Assembly: GCA_964443785.1 (NCBI GenBank)
Contig: CAYUER010000010.1
Location: 1-27,657 of the forward strand
Reading direction: 5' to 3'
DNA: 27,657 nt
DNA from: CALMZN01 sp964443785
GTDB lineage: Bacteria > Patescibacteriota > Patescibacteriia > UBA1558 > GWA2-36-10
Position 1 is the first letter of the stretch, and every line of letters begins with the position of its first letter. Of the stretch, positions 15,692 to 23,961 are shown piece after piece. Under the pieces are notes generated by a model. The model was given only the letters and a program-made list of their open reading frames with translations. It was not told the origin of the DNA and ran no database searches. The position numbers were made by a program, and so were the translations under genes.

Positions 15692-16795
15692 TTATAAATT
15701 ATTGATATACTCGATAAATTTTTGTTCAAAAATCTTTTCGTCAAATCGATTGACCGTTGCGCGCACAGCTACTGGATCAAAAGCTTGATGATCAAAACGT
15801 AAAATGCAATGAGCCAATGACTCCCAAGTTTGTTCATCAAAAAAGACTCCCGAAACACCCTCTGTCACAGTCTCCAAGGCACCGCCTGCTCGCAGGGCAA
15901 TGACTGGACGACCAGAGGCCATGGCTTCCAGCGCACTAATACCAAAATCTTCAATCTGCGGATAAATAAAAGCGCGACAACGAGATAAATAATAATTTCT
16001 TTTTTGATCGGATAATTCACCTAAAAATTCAATATTACTGTGAGCTATTTTTTTTAATTTTTTTAACTCTGAACCAGAGCCAATAATTTTGAGAGGTAAT
16101 TTGAGATTATTAAAAGCTTTGACAGCCAAATCTACTCTTTTGTATGGACGCAAACGACTAACAATCAAATAATAATCCTCTACCTCATCAGAAATTTGAA
16201 AATCATCGACTTTGATAGGCGGATAAATTATCTGTGCTTGGCGATGATACTGCTGCTCGATCTTATGGGCAATATGTTTGGAAATAGTGATAAAATGATC
16301 AACCTTCTGAGCCTTATCAAAATCCCATTTTTTTAGTTTATCTAACAATTCTGGCCACAATATTTTCAACAACCTGCCTTCTGGTAAATTATCCAGATAC
16401 TCTTCTTTGTCGGCCCAAAGATATCTAGTCGGAGCATAACAATAGCAAATATGCTTGACACTAGGATCTTTGCTGATACCTTTGACCAAGCCTGAGCAAG
16501 AGCTAATCAATACATCTGTATCGCTTACTTTAGTTTTTTCCCAAATTTTTGGCATCAAAGGCAAGCAATATTTAAAAAAACTTTTCTTAAATGGGACTCT
16601 CTGCAAAGCTGAGCTGATAATACGATTTTGGGGTAATAAATCTTTGGTGATTTGACTGATATTGATCAAAGTATAAATAAAAGCCGAAGGAAAAATAGTC
16701 GACAGATTAGCCAAAACTCTTTCCGCTCCACCAACTTGAAACAAATGATCGTGAGCTAAAGTAATTTTTTTTTGAATTTGATTAGCAGGCTTCAT
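15692..16795 (-). CDS. GT4-family glycosyltransferase (WbaZ/mannosyltransferase-like)
   Basis: A 367-residue GT-B enzyme of a different GT4 subgroup from its neighbours. The N-terminal loop is LAHDHLFQVGGAERVLANL (13-31). CYCYAPTRYLWADKEEY (118-133) is characteristic of WbaZ-like mannosyltransferases. SRLRPYKRVDLA follows (213-224), then IEDFGISALEAMASGRPVIA (281-300), with Glu282 as the conserved acidic residue. A mannose-type donor is plausible from the subgroup but not proven. The start overlaps the phosphoglycosyltransferase 3' end by 14 nt, so it probably adds the second sugar after the initiating step. The remaining 3' side is the 100-N gap region, then another GT4. Confidence 0.92.
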   Translation of the reverse strand: MKPANQIQKKITLAHDHLFQVGGAERVLANLSTIFPSAFIYTLINISQITKDLLPQNRIISSALQRVPFKKSFFKYCLPLMPKIWEKTKVSDTDVLISSCSGLVKGISKDPSVKHICYCYAPTRYLWADKEEYLDNLPEGRLLKILWPELLDKLKKWDFDKAQKVDHFITISKHIAHKIEQQYHRQAQIIYPPIKVDDFQISDEVEDYYLIVSRLRPYKRVDLAVKAFNNLKLPLKIIGSGSELKKLKKIAHSNIEFLGELSDQKRNYYLSRCRAFIYPQIEDFGISALEAMASGRPVIALRAGGALETVTEGVSGVFFDEQTWESLAHCILRFDHQAFDPVAVRATVNRFDEKIFEQKFIEYINNL

Positions 16796-18173
16796 CTTTT
16801 TTAAAAAGTGCTCTCGGTGTTTTTAATAAAATAATCAAATCCAATAATATTGACCAATTTTCAATATAGAAAATATCTAGTTTTGCTTCTTCACTGAAAA
16901 GTAAATTTGACCTACCAGAAACTTGGGCCATGCCGGTAATACCTGGCTTGATAGTCAATAATTTGCGATAACCACGCTGGTATTCAGAAACTTCTTCTGG
17001 CTCATGAGGACGAGGTCCGACCAAGCTCATCTGTCCAGCCAAAACATTGAAAAGCTGCGGTAATTCATCTAAGCTCGTCTGGCGTAAAAATTTACCAAAA
17101 GTAGTGACTCGTGGATCATTTTTCATCTTAAACAAAGGCCCGTCACTGCGCTCATTCATATTTTTCATTTCATTTTTCAATAGATGAGCATCTTTGACCA
17201 TGGAGCGGAATTTATACATTTTGAATATTTTTCCCTTTTGACCCACTCGCTTGAGCTGAACCATCACTGGACCAGCTGAAGTAAAAACAACTCCCAAGGC
17301 AATAACTAATAAAAGTGGAGACAAAATGATAATAAGAAATACAGCTAAACAAAGATCAAAAAATCTTTTGTATACTCGGCGCCAACCATCCAAAGGGGTG
17401 CCCTTGATCTCAATCAAAGGCAAACCCAAAATACTATTGAGCTCTAGATTCAAGCTCTGAGCTTGGAATAAATTAGCAACATATTTGAGAGTAATATGAT
17501 GCTCTTGGCAAAAGGTCAATAAATCCAGAGCTTCATCTTTGTTCATACTAGAATCCGTCTGAATAATATATTCAATCTTTTTTTCTTTGATCAAAGCTTT
17601 GTAGTCACCCAAATCCTTAAGCTGCGCTAGATTGTTGTACTGAGCAATGACTTTGTAGCCGAGGTTTTTGTTGGTATTGTAGGCTTGGACAATCAAACTA
17701 GTATCAGTCGTTTGACCAATAATAATCACTGGTGATAAACCATATCCTTTTTGTAGGAAATAATTTTTAGCTAATATCACAATGATCCTCACCAAAAGTA
17801 AATATACAATAGCTAGCACCCAAGCGGTGATAATAATAAATCTAGAAGAAAATAACTCTCTTTGAAAAAAAATAGCTAAAATCAAAAAAATTACCGTGGT
17901 AGAAACACCAGAAATAATCCGCGGTAATTCACTAGCTATTTTTTTGGAACGCATAGTGTAAAAGCCACTGAGTGCAAAGACTAAAATCGCCAAGAGACCA
18001 ATTTGCAAAATAATATGAAAATACTCAGAAAAAATTAATTCAAAATTGGCTGGACGAATCTGAATGATACCAGCGGAAAAACGAATATAATAAGCAGAAA
18101 TAGCGGCCAAAACAACCGTCAGATAATCAATCGGCACTAAAGCGATATTTATAATAAAATCGGCTTTTTTCAT
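16782..18173 (-). CDS. polyprenyl-phosphate sugar phosphotransferase (WcaJ/WbaP-type initiating PGT)
   Basis: Initiates surface-glycan synthesis by moving a sugar-1-phosphate from a nucleotide sugar onto undecaprenyl phosphate in the inner membrane. The 463 residues have four N-terminal hydrophobic helices (about 5-30, 52-72, 86-103, 113-135), a Rossmann-like domain beginning PVIIIGQTTDTSLIVQAY (148-165), a re-entrant helix (271-295) and the catalytic domain. That domain has KMYKFRSM (318-325), TSLDELPQLFNVL (366-378) with the DE pair D369-E370, SLVGPRPH (383-390) and PGITGMAQVSGR. This is the full polyisoprenyl-phosphate sugar transferase signature. First gene of the operon, with a promoter about 10 nt upstream; its end overlaps the next GT by 14 nt. 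The sugar (glucose, galactose or another) cannot be read. Confidence 0.95.
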   Translation of the reverse strand: MKKADFIINIALVPIDYLTVVLAAISAYYIRFSAGIIQIRPANFELIFSEYFHIILQIGLLAILVFALSGFYTMRSKKIASELPRIISGVSTTVIFLILAIFFQRELFSSRFIIITAWVLAIVYLLLVRIIVILAKNYFLQKGYGLSPVIIIGQTTDTSLIVQAYNTNKNLGYKVIAQYNNLAQLKDLGDYKALIKEKKIEYIIQTDSSMNKDEALDLLTFCQEHHITLKYVANLFQAQSLNLELNSILGLPLIEIKGTPLDGWRRVYKRFFDLCLAVFLIIILSPLLLVIALGVVFTSAGPVMVQLKRVGQKGKIFKMYKFRSMVKDAHLLKNEMKNMNERSDGPLFKMKNDPRVTTFGKFLRQTSLDELPQLFNVLAGQMSLVGPRPHEPEEVSEYQRGYRKLLTIKPGITGMAQVSGRSNLLFSEEAKLDIFYIENWSILLDLIILLKTPRALFKKDEAC

Positions 18174-18189
18174 AGTTTTTACTTACTTT

Positions 18190-18218
18190 ATAATAACAAG
18201 ATTAGGCAAAATAGTAAA
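18190..18218 (-). promoter_or_regulatory. sigma70-type promoter of the glycan operon
   Basis: On the minus strand TTTACT (18213-18218) is followed by a 17-nt spacer and TATTAT (18190-18195). Transcription would start near 18183, giving a leader of about 10 nt before the ATG at 18173. It lies just after the rnpB terminator, where the operon needs its own promoter. Confidence 0.55.
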
Positions 18219-18245
18219 CCCAGAATAATAGTATAATTTACTATT

Positions 18246-18278
18246 AAAAAAATGGATATTGAGTAATAACCATTTTTT
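18246..18278 (-). terminator. intrinsic terminator of rnpB
   Basis: A hairpin with outer stem AAAAAATGG/CCATTTTTT (9 bp), a T-T mismatch, an inner stem TATT/AATA and loop ACTC, running into a T7 tract on the minus strand. It begins 4 nt after the mature 3' end of RNase P RNA and separates rnpB from the glycan operon promoter. The A/T symmetry could also stop plus-strand transcription. Confidence 0.75.
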
Positions 18279-18282
18279 AAAA

Positions 18283-18672
18283 GTCTAAACAATCTTATAA
18301 GCCGAATTCTGTACTCCGCAAGCGGAGTGACGATCATCTATCTAGGTCCATGATTGCTCATGGGCTCAAGCGGTTTACCCGCCCCTTGATTTCTCTCAGG
18401 GCCTATTTAACCTTTCACCGAGTAGAGTTTACCTCATTTAGCTTGTCACCAAGCTAACGTGTCAGCTGATTATCTGACAATTTCACCCTTATCATCCATA
18501 ACCGAAGCTATGGATAAAGGAATATTTTCTGTTGCACTTGTCTTGACTCTAGATCACTCTAGAGCCAGTTGACGTTATCAACTACCCGCCCCTCGACAAT
18601 GCTCGGGGCCAATGGTGTTCGGACTTTCCTCCCTCCTGCAAGCAGGACGGCGATCATCTGGATTATTTAGAC
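18283..18672 (-). ncRNA. rnpB: RNase P RNA (bacterial type A)
   Basis: Catalytic RNA that trims tRNA 5' leaders. The 5' conserved core GAGGAAAGTCCGAACACC (P4 side) and the 3' core ACAGAATTCGGCTTA are both present. The ends pair as P1, 12 bp: GTCTAAATAATC (18661-18672) with GATTGTTTAGAC (18283-18294). Other hairpins include CCTGC/GCAGG, a P9-like stem with a C(UUCG)G tetraloop, a P12-like TGTCAG/CTGACA, and ACTCCGC/GCGGAGT near the 3' end (P19-like). The region after AAATAGG, where P15-P17 lie in E. coli, is shortened to one hairpin CCCTGA-GAGAAA-TCAAGGG, and its loop lacks the GGU that binds tRNA CCA. Own promoter and terminator. It occupies most of the 560-bp non-protein stretch 18174-18734. 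Confidence 0.96.
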
Positions 18673-18678
18673 CACAAT

Positions 18679-18707
18679 ATAATACAATAAAAGTTAATTT
18701 TTGTCAA
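18679..18707 (-). promoter_or_regulatory. strong sigma70-type promoter of rnpB
   Basis: On the minus strand a consensus TTGACA (18702-18707), a 17-nt spacer and TATTAT (18679-18684). Six nucleotides later comes G18672, the first base of the P1 helix, so the RNA 5' end matches the predicted start site. This is the best promoter in the window. Confidence 0.85.
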
Positions 18708-18734
18708 CTATTTATCCCAGTATCGATAAGAATT

Positions 18735-19316
18735 TTATACAAGTTTAAACTTCGCTAATACACTGAGCAATCTTTCATCTTGTCTCACCTCTACTAGCCT
18801 CTGACTTAAATATTCTTTATTGATAGTTTTAGTTCGTAAAATAGCTTCAATATCCTCTAAATCATGTTTACCTAATTCTTTTCCTCTTTGAAGCATGGCT
18901 TTTAACAAGATTGTATCCACTTCATTTAAAATACGTACCTTAAAATTATCTCCTGATAGCAAGCTAGAATTTTCCCAGACCAAATCACTCAAACGAAAAT
19001 TATAATGAGATCCATTAATATCTACATCCGCAAAAGACATGAATTCAATTTTATGATTTTCATCAACATAAAGAAATTTTGCATTTTCAGAATCTTTAAA
19101 TTGAGCAAAAGGAAAAAGAATTTTTAATTTAGAAAAATCTTCATCTGCCACTAAAAAATCAACATCCGTGGGTATACGATTTGAGCTTAAAATTGCTACA
19201 TGTGAGCCAGCATAAAGACCATATTTTATATCAGTTGAGTTTAGTACTGACAATACAGAAATTAATTGGGGTAATTTTATGATAATTTTATTAAAATTTT
19301 CAGCTACCTTATTCAT
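18735..19316 (-). CDS. nucleotidyltransferase-fold protein, lone (AbiEii/DUF6036-like?)
   Basis: A 193-residue protein with a nucleotidyltransferase-like active site: LYAGSHVAILSSNRIPTDVD (34-53) gives the GS motif and, 12 residues later, the DVD pair; KIEFMS (about 88-93) supplies a third acidic strand with Glu instead of Asp. A helical C-terminal region ends with LQRGKELGKHDLEDIEAIL, as in AbiEii/DUF6036-type enzymes. The family includes toxin kinases and nucleotidyltransferases as well as drug-modifying enzymes; substrate unknown. No antitoxin-like partner is adjacent. It follows a GT4 gene after a 21-bp all-A/T spacer (apart from the coding ends) and ends 28 bp before the rnpB -35 box. 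Its position between housekeeping units suggests an inserted accessory gene. Confidence 0.75.
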   Translation of the reverse strand: MNKVAENFNKIIIKLPQLISVLSVLNSTDIKYGLYAGSHVAILSSNRIPTDVDFLVADEDFSKLKILFPFAQFKDSENAKFLYVDENHKIEFMSFADVDINGSHYNFRLSDLVWENSSLLSGDNFKVRILNEVDTILLKAMLQRGKELGKHDLEDIEAILRTKTINKEYLSQRLVEVRQDERLLSVLAKFKLV

Positions 19317-19337
19317 TTGATTAATTAAATAATTAAA

Positions 19338-20438
19338 TTAATTTTTCTCACCAATATACTCCAAGCTCTCCCTCGCACACTTAGCCCAAGAAAATCTCTT
19401 GACCCGAGCCAGACCAGCATTGCTGAGTTGTTTAGCTAAATTTTCATCACTAGTAATTTGATTAATAGCTTGAGCAATATTTTCAGGCTTGTGCGGATCA
19501 AAATATATAGCGCACTCGCCGGCTACTTCGTGAAGCACAGGCAAGTCAGAACAGATGATGGGCACACCGCAAGCCATGGCCTCTAGAAGCGGAATACCAA
19601 AGCCTTCAAACTTACTAGGAAATACAAAAGCACTAGCAGCACCCATCAGGCGCACATAATCTTTTTGGCTCACATAGCCCAAAATAAAGACATTAGATTT
19701 GATACTTGGATCATTAGCCAAAGCATTTATCTCATCAATACCATAGCGACCAGCAGAACCTGCTAGTACTAGAGGCCAGCGCTTGTCAGACATTTTGTAG
19801 GCACGCAAAAGATTTTGAATATTTTTCTTGGTCTCCAGACGACCGATATACAAAATAAAATTAGCTGGCAAATCAAATTTATTTATAATTTCCTCTTTTT
19901 CATTCTCTGACAAAACTTGAAACTGCTGATCATCAAAACCAAGATAAACTACTTTTATTTTATTGGCAGCCTGAGGAAAATAATGCAAGACATCTTTTTT
20001 GGTGGCTTCTGATGGCACCAAGATCTTATCAGCCTGCCTAATACCAAAATAATGAGATAGTCGATGATAAATCCGGGCCAAAGGATGATAAAGCTCAGGA
20101 TTGCGCATAAAACCCAAATCATGCACAGTCAGTGCCATCTTACCCCGATGAAAAAATGGTATAGCATTGGTGGCAAAAAAAATATCAACTGGCCTGAATA
20201 ATAACTCCCAACCCAATCGTAAATGGGTCCACAATTTTTTCAATGGCCAATTTAAGCGCTTAAAAATAAAACTATCAGCACTAGTACTAAGCGCTGACTC
20301 TAATTCTTGATTATAATATAGAACAAACTTATGGGGAGTGTTGATTTTTTTGAACTCCTGGATCATATGCCAAGCATACCACTCTGTCCCAGTTTTATGT
20401 TTTTTGTTGGCACGAGTAGCCTCTAGACCAATGATCAT
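19338..20438 (-). CDS. GT4-family glycosyltransferase
   Basis: A 366-residue retaining GT-B enzyme. The N-terminal loop is MIIGLEATRANKKHKTGTEW (1-20), with LTVHDLGFMRNPELY (103-117), VPSEATKKDVL (141-151), LYIGRLETKKNI (196-207) and the donor motif FEGFGIPLLEAMACG (277-291), Glu278 being the conserved acidic residue. It belongs to the MtfB/WlbH-like group but is separated from the main glycan operon by rnpB and the nucleotidyltransferase gene. It is joined to the second mreB by a TAA-T-ATG junction, so it is probably expressed with the cell-shape genes and may act on an envelope glycan. Acceptor and sugar unknown. Confidence 0.93.
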   Translation of the reverse strand: MIIGLEATRANKKHKTGTEWYAWHMIQEFKKINTPHKFVLYYNQELESALSTSADSFIFKRLNWPLKKLWTHLRLGWELLFRPVDIFFATNAIPFFHRGKMALTVHDLGFMRNPELYHPLARIYHRLSHYFGIRQADKILVPSEATKKDVLHYFPQAANKIKVVYLGFDDQQFQVLSENEKEEIINKFDLPANFILYIGRLETKKNIQNLLRAYKMSDKRWPLVLAGSAGRYGIDEINALANDPSIKSNVFILGYVSQKDYVRLMGAASAFVFPSKFEGFGIPLLEAMACGVPIICSDLPVLHEVAGECAIYFDPHKPENIAQAINQITSDENLAKQLSNAGLARVKRFSWAKCARESLEYIGEKN

Positions 20439-20439
20439 A

Positions 20440-21456
20440 TTATTTGGCAGATAAAATACTACGCTTGTATGACTCTAGATTCTCTAGAGCTATGCCAGTG
20501 CCACGCGCCACACAAAGCAAAGAATCTTCAGCCACATAGGCTGGCACACCCGTGGCTTGGGCCAACAATTTATCCATATTGCGAAGCAAAGAAGTGCCAC
20601 CTGACAGGACCATGCCTTTGTCCATGATATCAGCTGATAGCTCTGGCGGTGTATGATAAAGCACAGATTTGACAGCTGTGATCAGACCCTGCAATTCATT
20701 TTGCAAAGCCTCTGTCACATCATCAGAGTTGACCGATAGAGTACGCGGCAAACCAGTGAGCATATCGCGCCCTTTGACATCCATGTATAATTTTTCACCT
20801 TTTGGCAGATACTGAGCTGAGCCAATCTTGATCTTAATCTCTTCAGCTGTCCTCTCGCCTATGGCCATGTTGTATTTTTTCTTAATATAGTCACCTATGG
20901 CCGCATCATATTTGTTGCCGCCGATCCTGACCGAAGTATTGGCCACAATACCCCCCAAAGATATGACCGCAATCTCACTAGTACCACCACCCATATCTAC
21001 AATCATGTGTCCAGAAGCAGAGCCAATCGGAATATCAGCACCAATAGCTGCTGCAATCGGCTCTTTGATGATGTAGGCTGCTTTGGCACCAGCCGCTAAT
21101 GTCGCATCAATCACCGCTCGACGCTCAGTCGAGGTGATACCTGCAGGCACGGCAATCATGACCTCTGGTCTAAACATTTTCATACCACCGACTGCCTTGT
21201 TGATAAAATAACGCAACATGCTCTCGGTCGTCTTGTAGTCAGCAATCACGCCATTTTTCAAAGGCCTAGCCGCAATAATAGAATCAGGAGTACGACCAAT
21301 CATTTCCTTGGCTTCATCACCGACTGCTAAAACTTTTTTATCAAAAACTGAAATAGCAACAACACTAGGCTCATTGATCACAATGCCCCTTTTTGGTACA
21401 TAAACCAAAGTGTAAGTAGTACCCAAATCTATTCCAATTTTTTTGACAAAAATCAT
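20440..21456 (-). CDS. mreB: rod shape-determining protein MreB, second paralogue
   Basis: Actin-like filament protein guiding cell-wall synthesis. The 338 residues contain phosphate-1 GIDLGTTYTLVY (8-19), phosphate-2 VDMGGGTSEIAV, and the adenosine motif MVLSGGTSLLRNMDKL. The alignment to the mreB gene at 25185-26237 is continuous but clearly diverged; identity looks near half by eye. Unlike that copy it lacks the N-terminal amphipathic membrane helix: only MIFVKK precedes the first strand. The ATG overlaps the greA stop in ATGA, so translation is coupled to greA, and the 3' end is joined to a GT4 gene. It may be a specialised MreB working in co-filaments with the main copy (inference). Confidence 0.93.
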   Translation of the reverse strand: MIFVKKIGIDLGTTYTLVYVPKRGIVINEPSVVAISVFDKKVLAVGDEAKEMIGRTPDSIIAARPLKNGVIADYKTTESMLRYFINKAVGGMKMFRPEVMIAVPAGITSTERRAVIDATLAAGAKAAYIIKEPIAAAIGADIPIGSASGHMIVDMGGGTSEIAVISLGGIVANTSVRIGGNKYDAAIGDYIKKKYNMAIGERTAEEIKIKIGSAQYLPKGEKLYMDVKGRDMLTGLPRTLSVNSDDVTEALQNELQGLITAVKSVLYHTPPELSADIMDKGMVLSGGTSLLRNMDKLLAQATGVPAYVAEDSLLCVARGTGIALENLESYKRSILSAK

Positions 21457-21914
21457 TTAATCAACAATATTTTATATTTAGCTATACCATTTGGTAATTT
21501 TACTTCCACTTCGTCATCTACCTTGTGATTGATCAAAGCTTGGCCCAAGGGAGATTCATGGGATATTTTTTTATTTACTGGATCAGCTTCAGTGCTACCG
21601 ACAATAGTAAAGCTCATTTTCTGTCCATCTTTTTCTACTTCCACCTGAGAACCAATACCAACATAATGCTTGTCGCCACCGCTGACAGCCACGACACCAG
21701 TCTTGATGAGATTATCAAGCTGCATGATGCGACCCTCTATGTAGGCTTGCTGTTCTTTGGCTTCTTGATATTCAGCATTTTCAGACAAATCACCAAACTC
21801 TTTCGCTGACTTAATACGATCAGCTACTTCTTTGCGCTTGATATTTTTGAGCTCATCAAGCTCCCGCTTGAGATTATCTAAGCCTTCTTGGGTAAATACT
21901 TTCTTGTCGTCCAT
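21453..21914 (-). CDS. greA: transcription elongation factor GreA
   Basis: Rescues backtracked RNA polymerase by stimulating transcript cleavage through the secondary channel. The 153 residues have the usual two-part layout: an N-terminal antiparallel coiled coil (about 5-75) whose tip carries the acidic FGDLSENAEYQEAKEQ (40-55), and a C-terminal FKBP-like domain (80-153) with GSQVEVEKDGQ, SHESPLGQALI and a VKLPNGIAKYKI end. It follows mrdA by 43 bp with no Shine-Dalgarno and no convincing promoter, and its TGA overlaps the second mreB start. Presence inside the cell-shape locus is unusual; it may simply ride on the operon. Confidence 0.97.
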   Translation of the reverse strand: MDDKKVFTQEGLDNLKRELDELKNIKRKEVADRIKSAKEFGDLSENAEYQEAKEQQAYIEGRIMQLDNLIKTGVVAVSGGDKHYVGIGSQVEVEKDGQKMSFTIVGSTEADPVNKKISHESPLGQALINHKVDDEVEVKLPNGIAKYKILLIK

Positions 21915-21957
21915 AAATTATTATTTTTTATTATTTATATATCTTTATCTTAACAAA

Positions 21958-23862
21958 CTATTGCGAAAAATACCACTCCATAAACTGTCTAGTGACAGTG
22001 ACAGCCAGACCAGTATCTCCGCCCTCTTCGACAATGACTGCCATAGCCACTTTTGGCTCATTATAAGGAGCAAAAGACACAAACCAAGAATGCGGAGTTT
22101 TATTACGATTAAACTGAGCCGTACCGGTTTTACCGGCTACTTCTACAGAAACCGACTGCAAACTTTGGGCAGTGCCACTGACTACCGTCTCTCTGAGAGC
22201 CTTGCGAATTATCTCTAAATTAGCAGAATCTACTACATTAGTCAAAGCCACTTTTGGCTCATAGGCAAGTATATTCTCTTTGGATTTGACTTCTTTGATG
22301 ATATGCGGCACAAAAACTTTACCATGATTAGCAAAATATGACACCAAGTAGGCCGCCTGCATTGGTGTCGACAAAAGATAACCCTGGCCAATGGAAAGGT
22401 TGTAGGTGTCACCTAAATACCAGCGTTCTTTCATGTTGTCTTCTTTCCATTTTTTACTAGGTAAAAAACCAGACATTTCTGAGGGCAAATCTATGCCTGT
22501 TTTATTACCCAATCCAAATTTTTTAGCATAATCAATAATTTTATCTACACCTAGACCTTCATTGATCCATTGATTGTTGCCACCACCAATAGAGTAAAAA
22601 AATGTATTCACAGAATCAGCAATCGCCCAATAAATATTGGTCTGGCCATGACCAGCAGGACGCCAATCAGGAAAAAAATTACCACCAACATTGACACCAC
22701 CCGTACTCAAAACTGAAAAACGATCATTGATAATTTTTTCTTGCAAAGCAGCCGCACCCATGACCAGCTTGAACACTGAGCCCATGGGATATTCACCACT
22801 GACCGCCCGATTGAGCAAAGGCGTATCAGGATCTTGGATGATCTTGGCGTAGGCATCATTGTCCAAAATGCTAGTAAAAATATTATTATCATAAAATGGC
22901 AAACTATTCATGGCAATCACTGAACCATCGCTAGGGTCTAGCACTACAGCTGCCATTTTATTTTTACCCGTACGCTGAGCATTATTTTCCATCACCTCAG
23001 CTAGCTTGGCTTGCGCTTTGGCGTCAATGGTCAACACAATATCATGACCAGGCACTGGCTCAACATAGGAAACGAGATTTTTTTCATTAAACAAAGCATC
23101 AACCTCGGCTTGACGCTTGCCATTAACACCTTTTAACTCTTTTTCATAAATAGCCTCGATACCAGTACGACCGATGCGGTCATTGTAGGTATAGTTTGGG
23201 TTGGCTAGCAAATCTTTTTCACTGACTACCCCCAAATAACCCAAAACATGCGAAAACTGACCACTAGATAGATACTGACGCCTAGGCTCAAAAGAAATAC
23301 GCAAAGCTGGATATTTATCATTGACCACCATCAAAGCAATAGCTTTTTCATAGGGAACATTTTCATAGATCAAAACCTTGTCACCTTGCGCAGAAGAATT
23401 TAATCTTTTTTCAAACTCACCATCTTCCAAAGCTATGGTCTTAGTCACCAAATCCGCTATCTCCGCCTGTTGCTCGGGCACCTTGTCCCATACAGCTTTA
23501 TCAATATACAAAAAGAAATAAGATATATTTCTGACCAATAAATTACCAAAACGATCATAAATCAAACCACGGTTGGCTGTGATGATGTCGGTCCTGATTC
23601 TATTGCCCTCAGCAATATCACGATAATGACTACCCCTGACAATCTGAAGATAGGAAGCTCTCAGCAACAAAATACCAATAAAAATAAAAAAAATAATTAG
23701 AGTTTTTTGGATTTTAGCATCACTGACCGCCTTACCAAGATTTTGACTCCGCGAAACAAATTCAAAATTTAAATAATCGCCGATTTTTTTATCTACAAAA
23801 AAATCTTTGACTTTAGAGTCTTTAATTTGTCCTTCTTGAATTTTAAAAGGATTGTTTCTCAN
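21958..23862 (-). CDS. mrdA: penicillin-binding protein 2 (transpeptidase)
   Basis: Elongation-specific peptidoglycan transpeptidase anchored in the inner membrane, working with MreBCD and normally RodA. It encodes 634 residues if the first codon is completed to ATG. A cytoplasmic N-terminus (1-50) and one membrane helix (52-68) are followed by the pedestal/dimerisation domain (about 95-260) and the transpeptidase domain with S362-V-F-K365, S417-V-N419 and K578-T-G580. All three catalytic motifs are intact. The first visible codon is NTG against the gap edge; joining the contigs on their 4-nt overlap makes it ATG, giving MRNNPFKIQE and overlapping mreD by 20 nt. RodA does not follow; greA does. 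Confidence 0.95.
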   Translation of the reverse strand, partial: XRNNPFKIQEGQIKDSKVKDFFVDKKIGDYLNFEFVSRSQNLGKAVSDAKIQKTLIIFFIFIGILLLRASYLQIVRGSHYRDIAEGNRIRTDIITANRGLIYDRFGNLLVRNISYFFLYIDKAVWDKVPEQQAEIADLVTKTIALEDGEFEKRLNSSAQGDKVLIYENVPYEKAIALMVVNDKYPALRISFEPRRQYLSSGQFSHVLGYLGVVSEKDLLANPNYTYNDRIGRTGIEAIYEKELKGVNGKRQAEVDALFNEKNLVSYVEPVPGHDIVLTIDAKAQAKLAEVMENNAQRTGKNKMAAVVLDPSDGSVIAMNSLPFYDNNIFTSILDNDAYAKIIQDPDTPLLNRAVSGEYPMGSVFKLVMGAAALQEKIINDRFSVLSTGGVNVGGNFFPDWRPAGHGQTNIYWAIADSVNTFFYSIGGGNNQWINEGLGVDKIIDYAKKFGLGNKTGIDLPSEMSGFLPSKKWKEDNMKERWYLGDTYNLSIGQGYLLSTPMQAAYLVSYFANHGKVFVPHIIKEVKSKENILAYEPKVALTNVVDSANLEIIRKALRETVVSGTAQSLQSVSVEVAGKTGTAQFNRNKTPHSWFVSFAPYNEPKVAMAVIVEEGGDTGLAVTVTRQFMEWYFSQ

Positions 23863-23961
23863 NNNNNNNNNNNNNNNNNNNNNNNNNNNNNNNNNNNNNN
23901 NNNNNNNNNNNNNNNNNNNNNNNNNNNNNNNNNNNNNNNNNNNNNNNNNNNNNNNNNNNNN
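23862..23961. other. assembly gap (100 N) between mrdA and mreD, with 4-bp overlapping flanks
   Basis: Exactly 100 N. CTCA ends the left flank (23858-23861) and begins the right flank (23962-23965). Merging on it completes the ATG of mrdA and brings mreD to a TAA four codons later. Both genes then look intact, so the gap is probably not missing sequence. The uninterrupted reading frame across the N run is spurious. Confidence 0.95.

Noticed and set aside
3..21914. UGA recoding to glycine (SR1/Gracilibacteria code)
   Set aside because: dnaX and greA end naturally in TGA at sensible positions and no gene needs UGA read-through.
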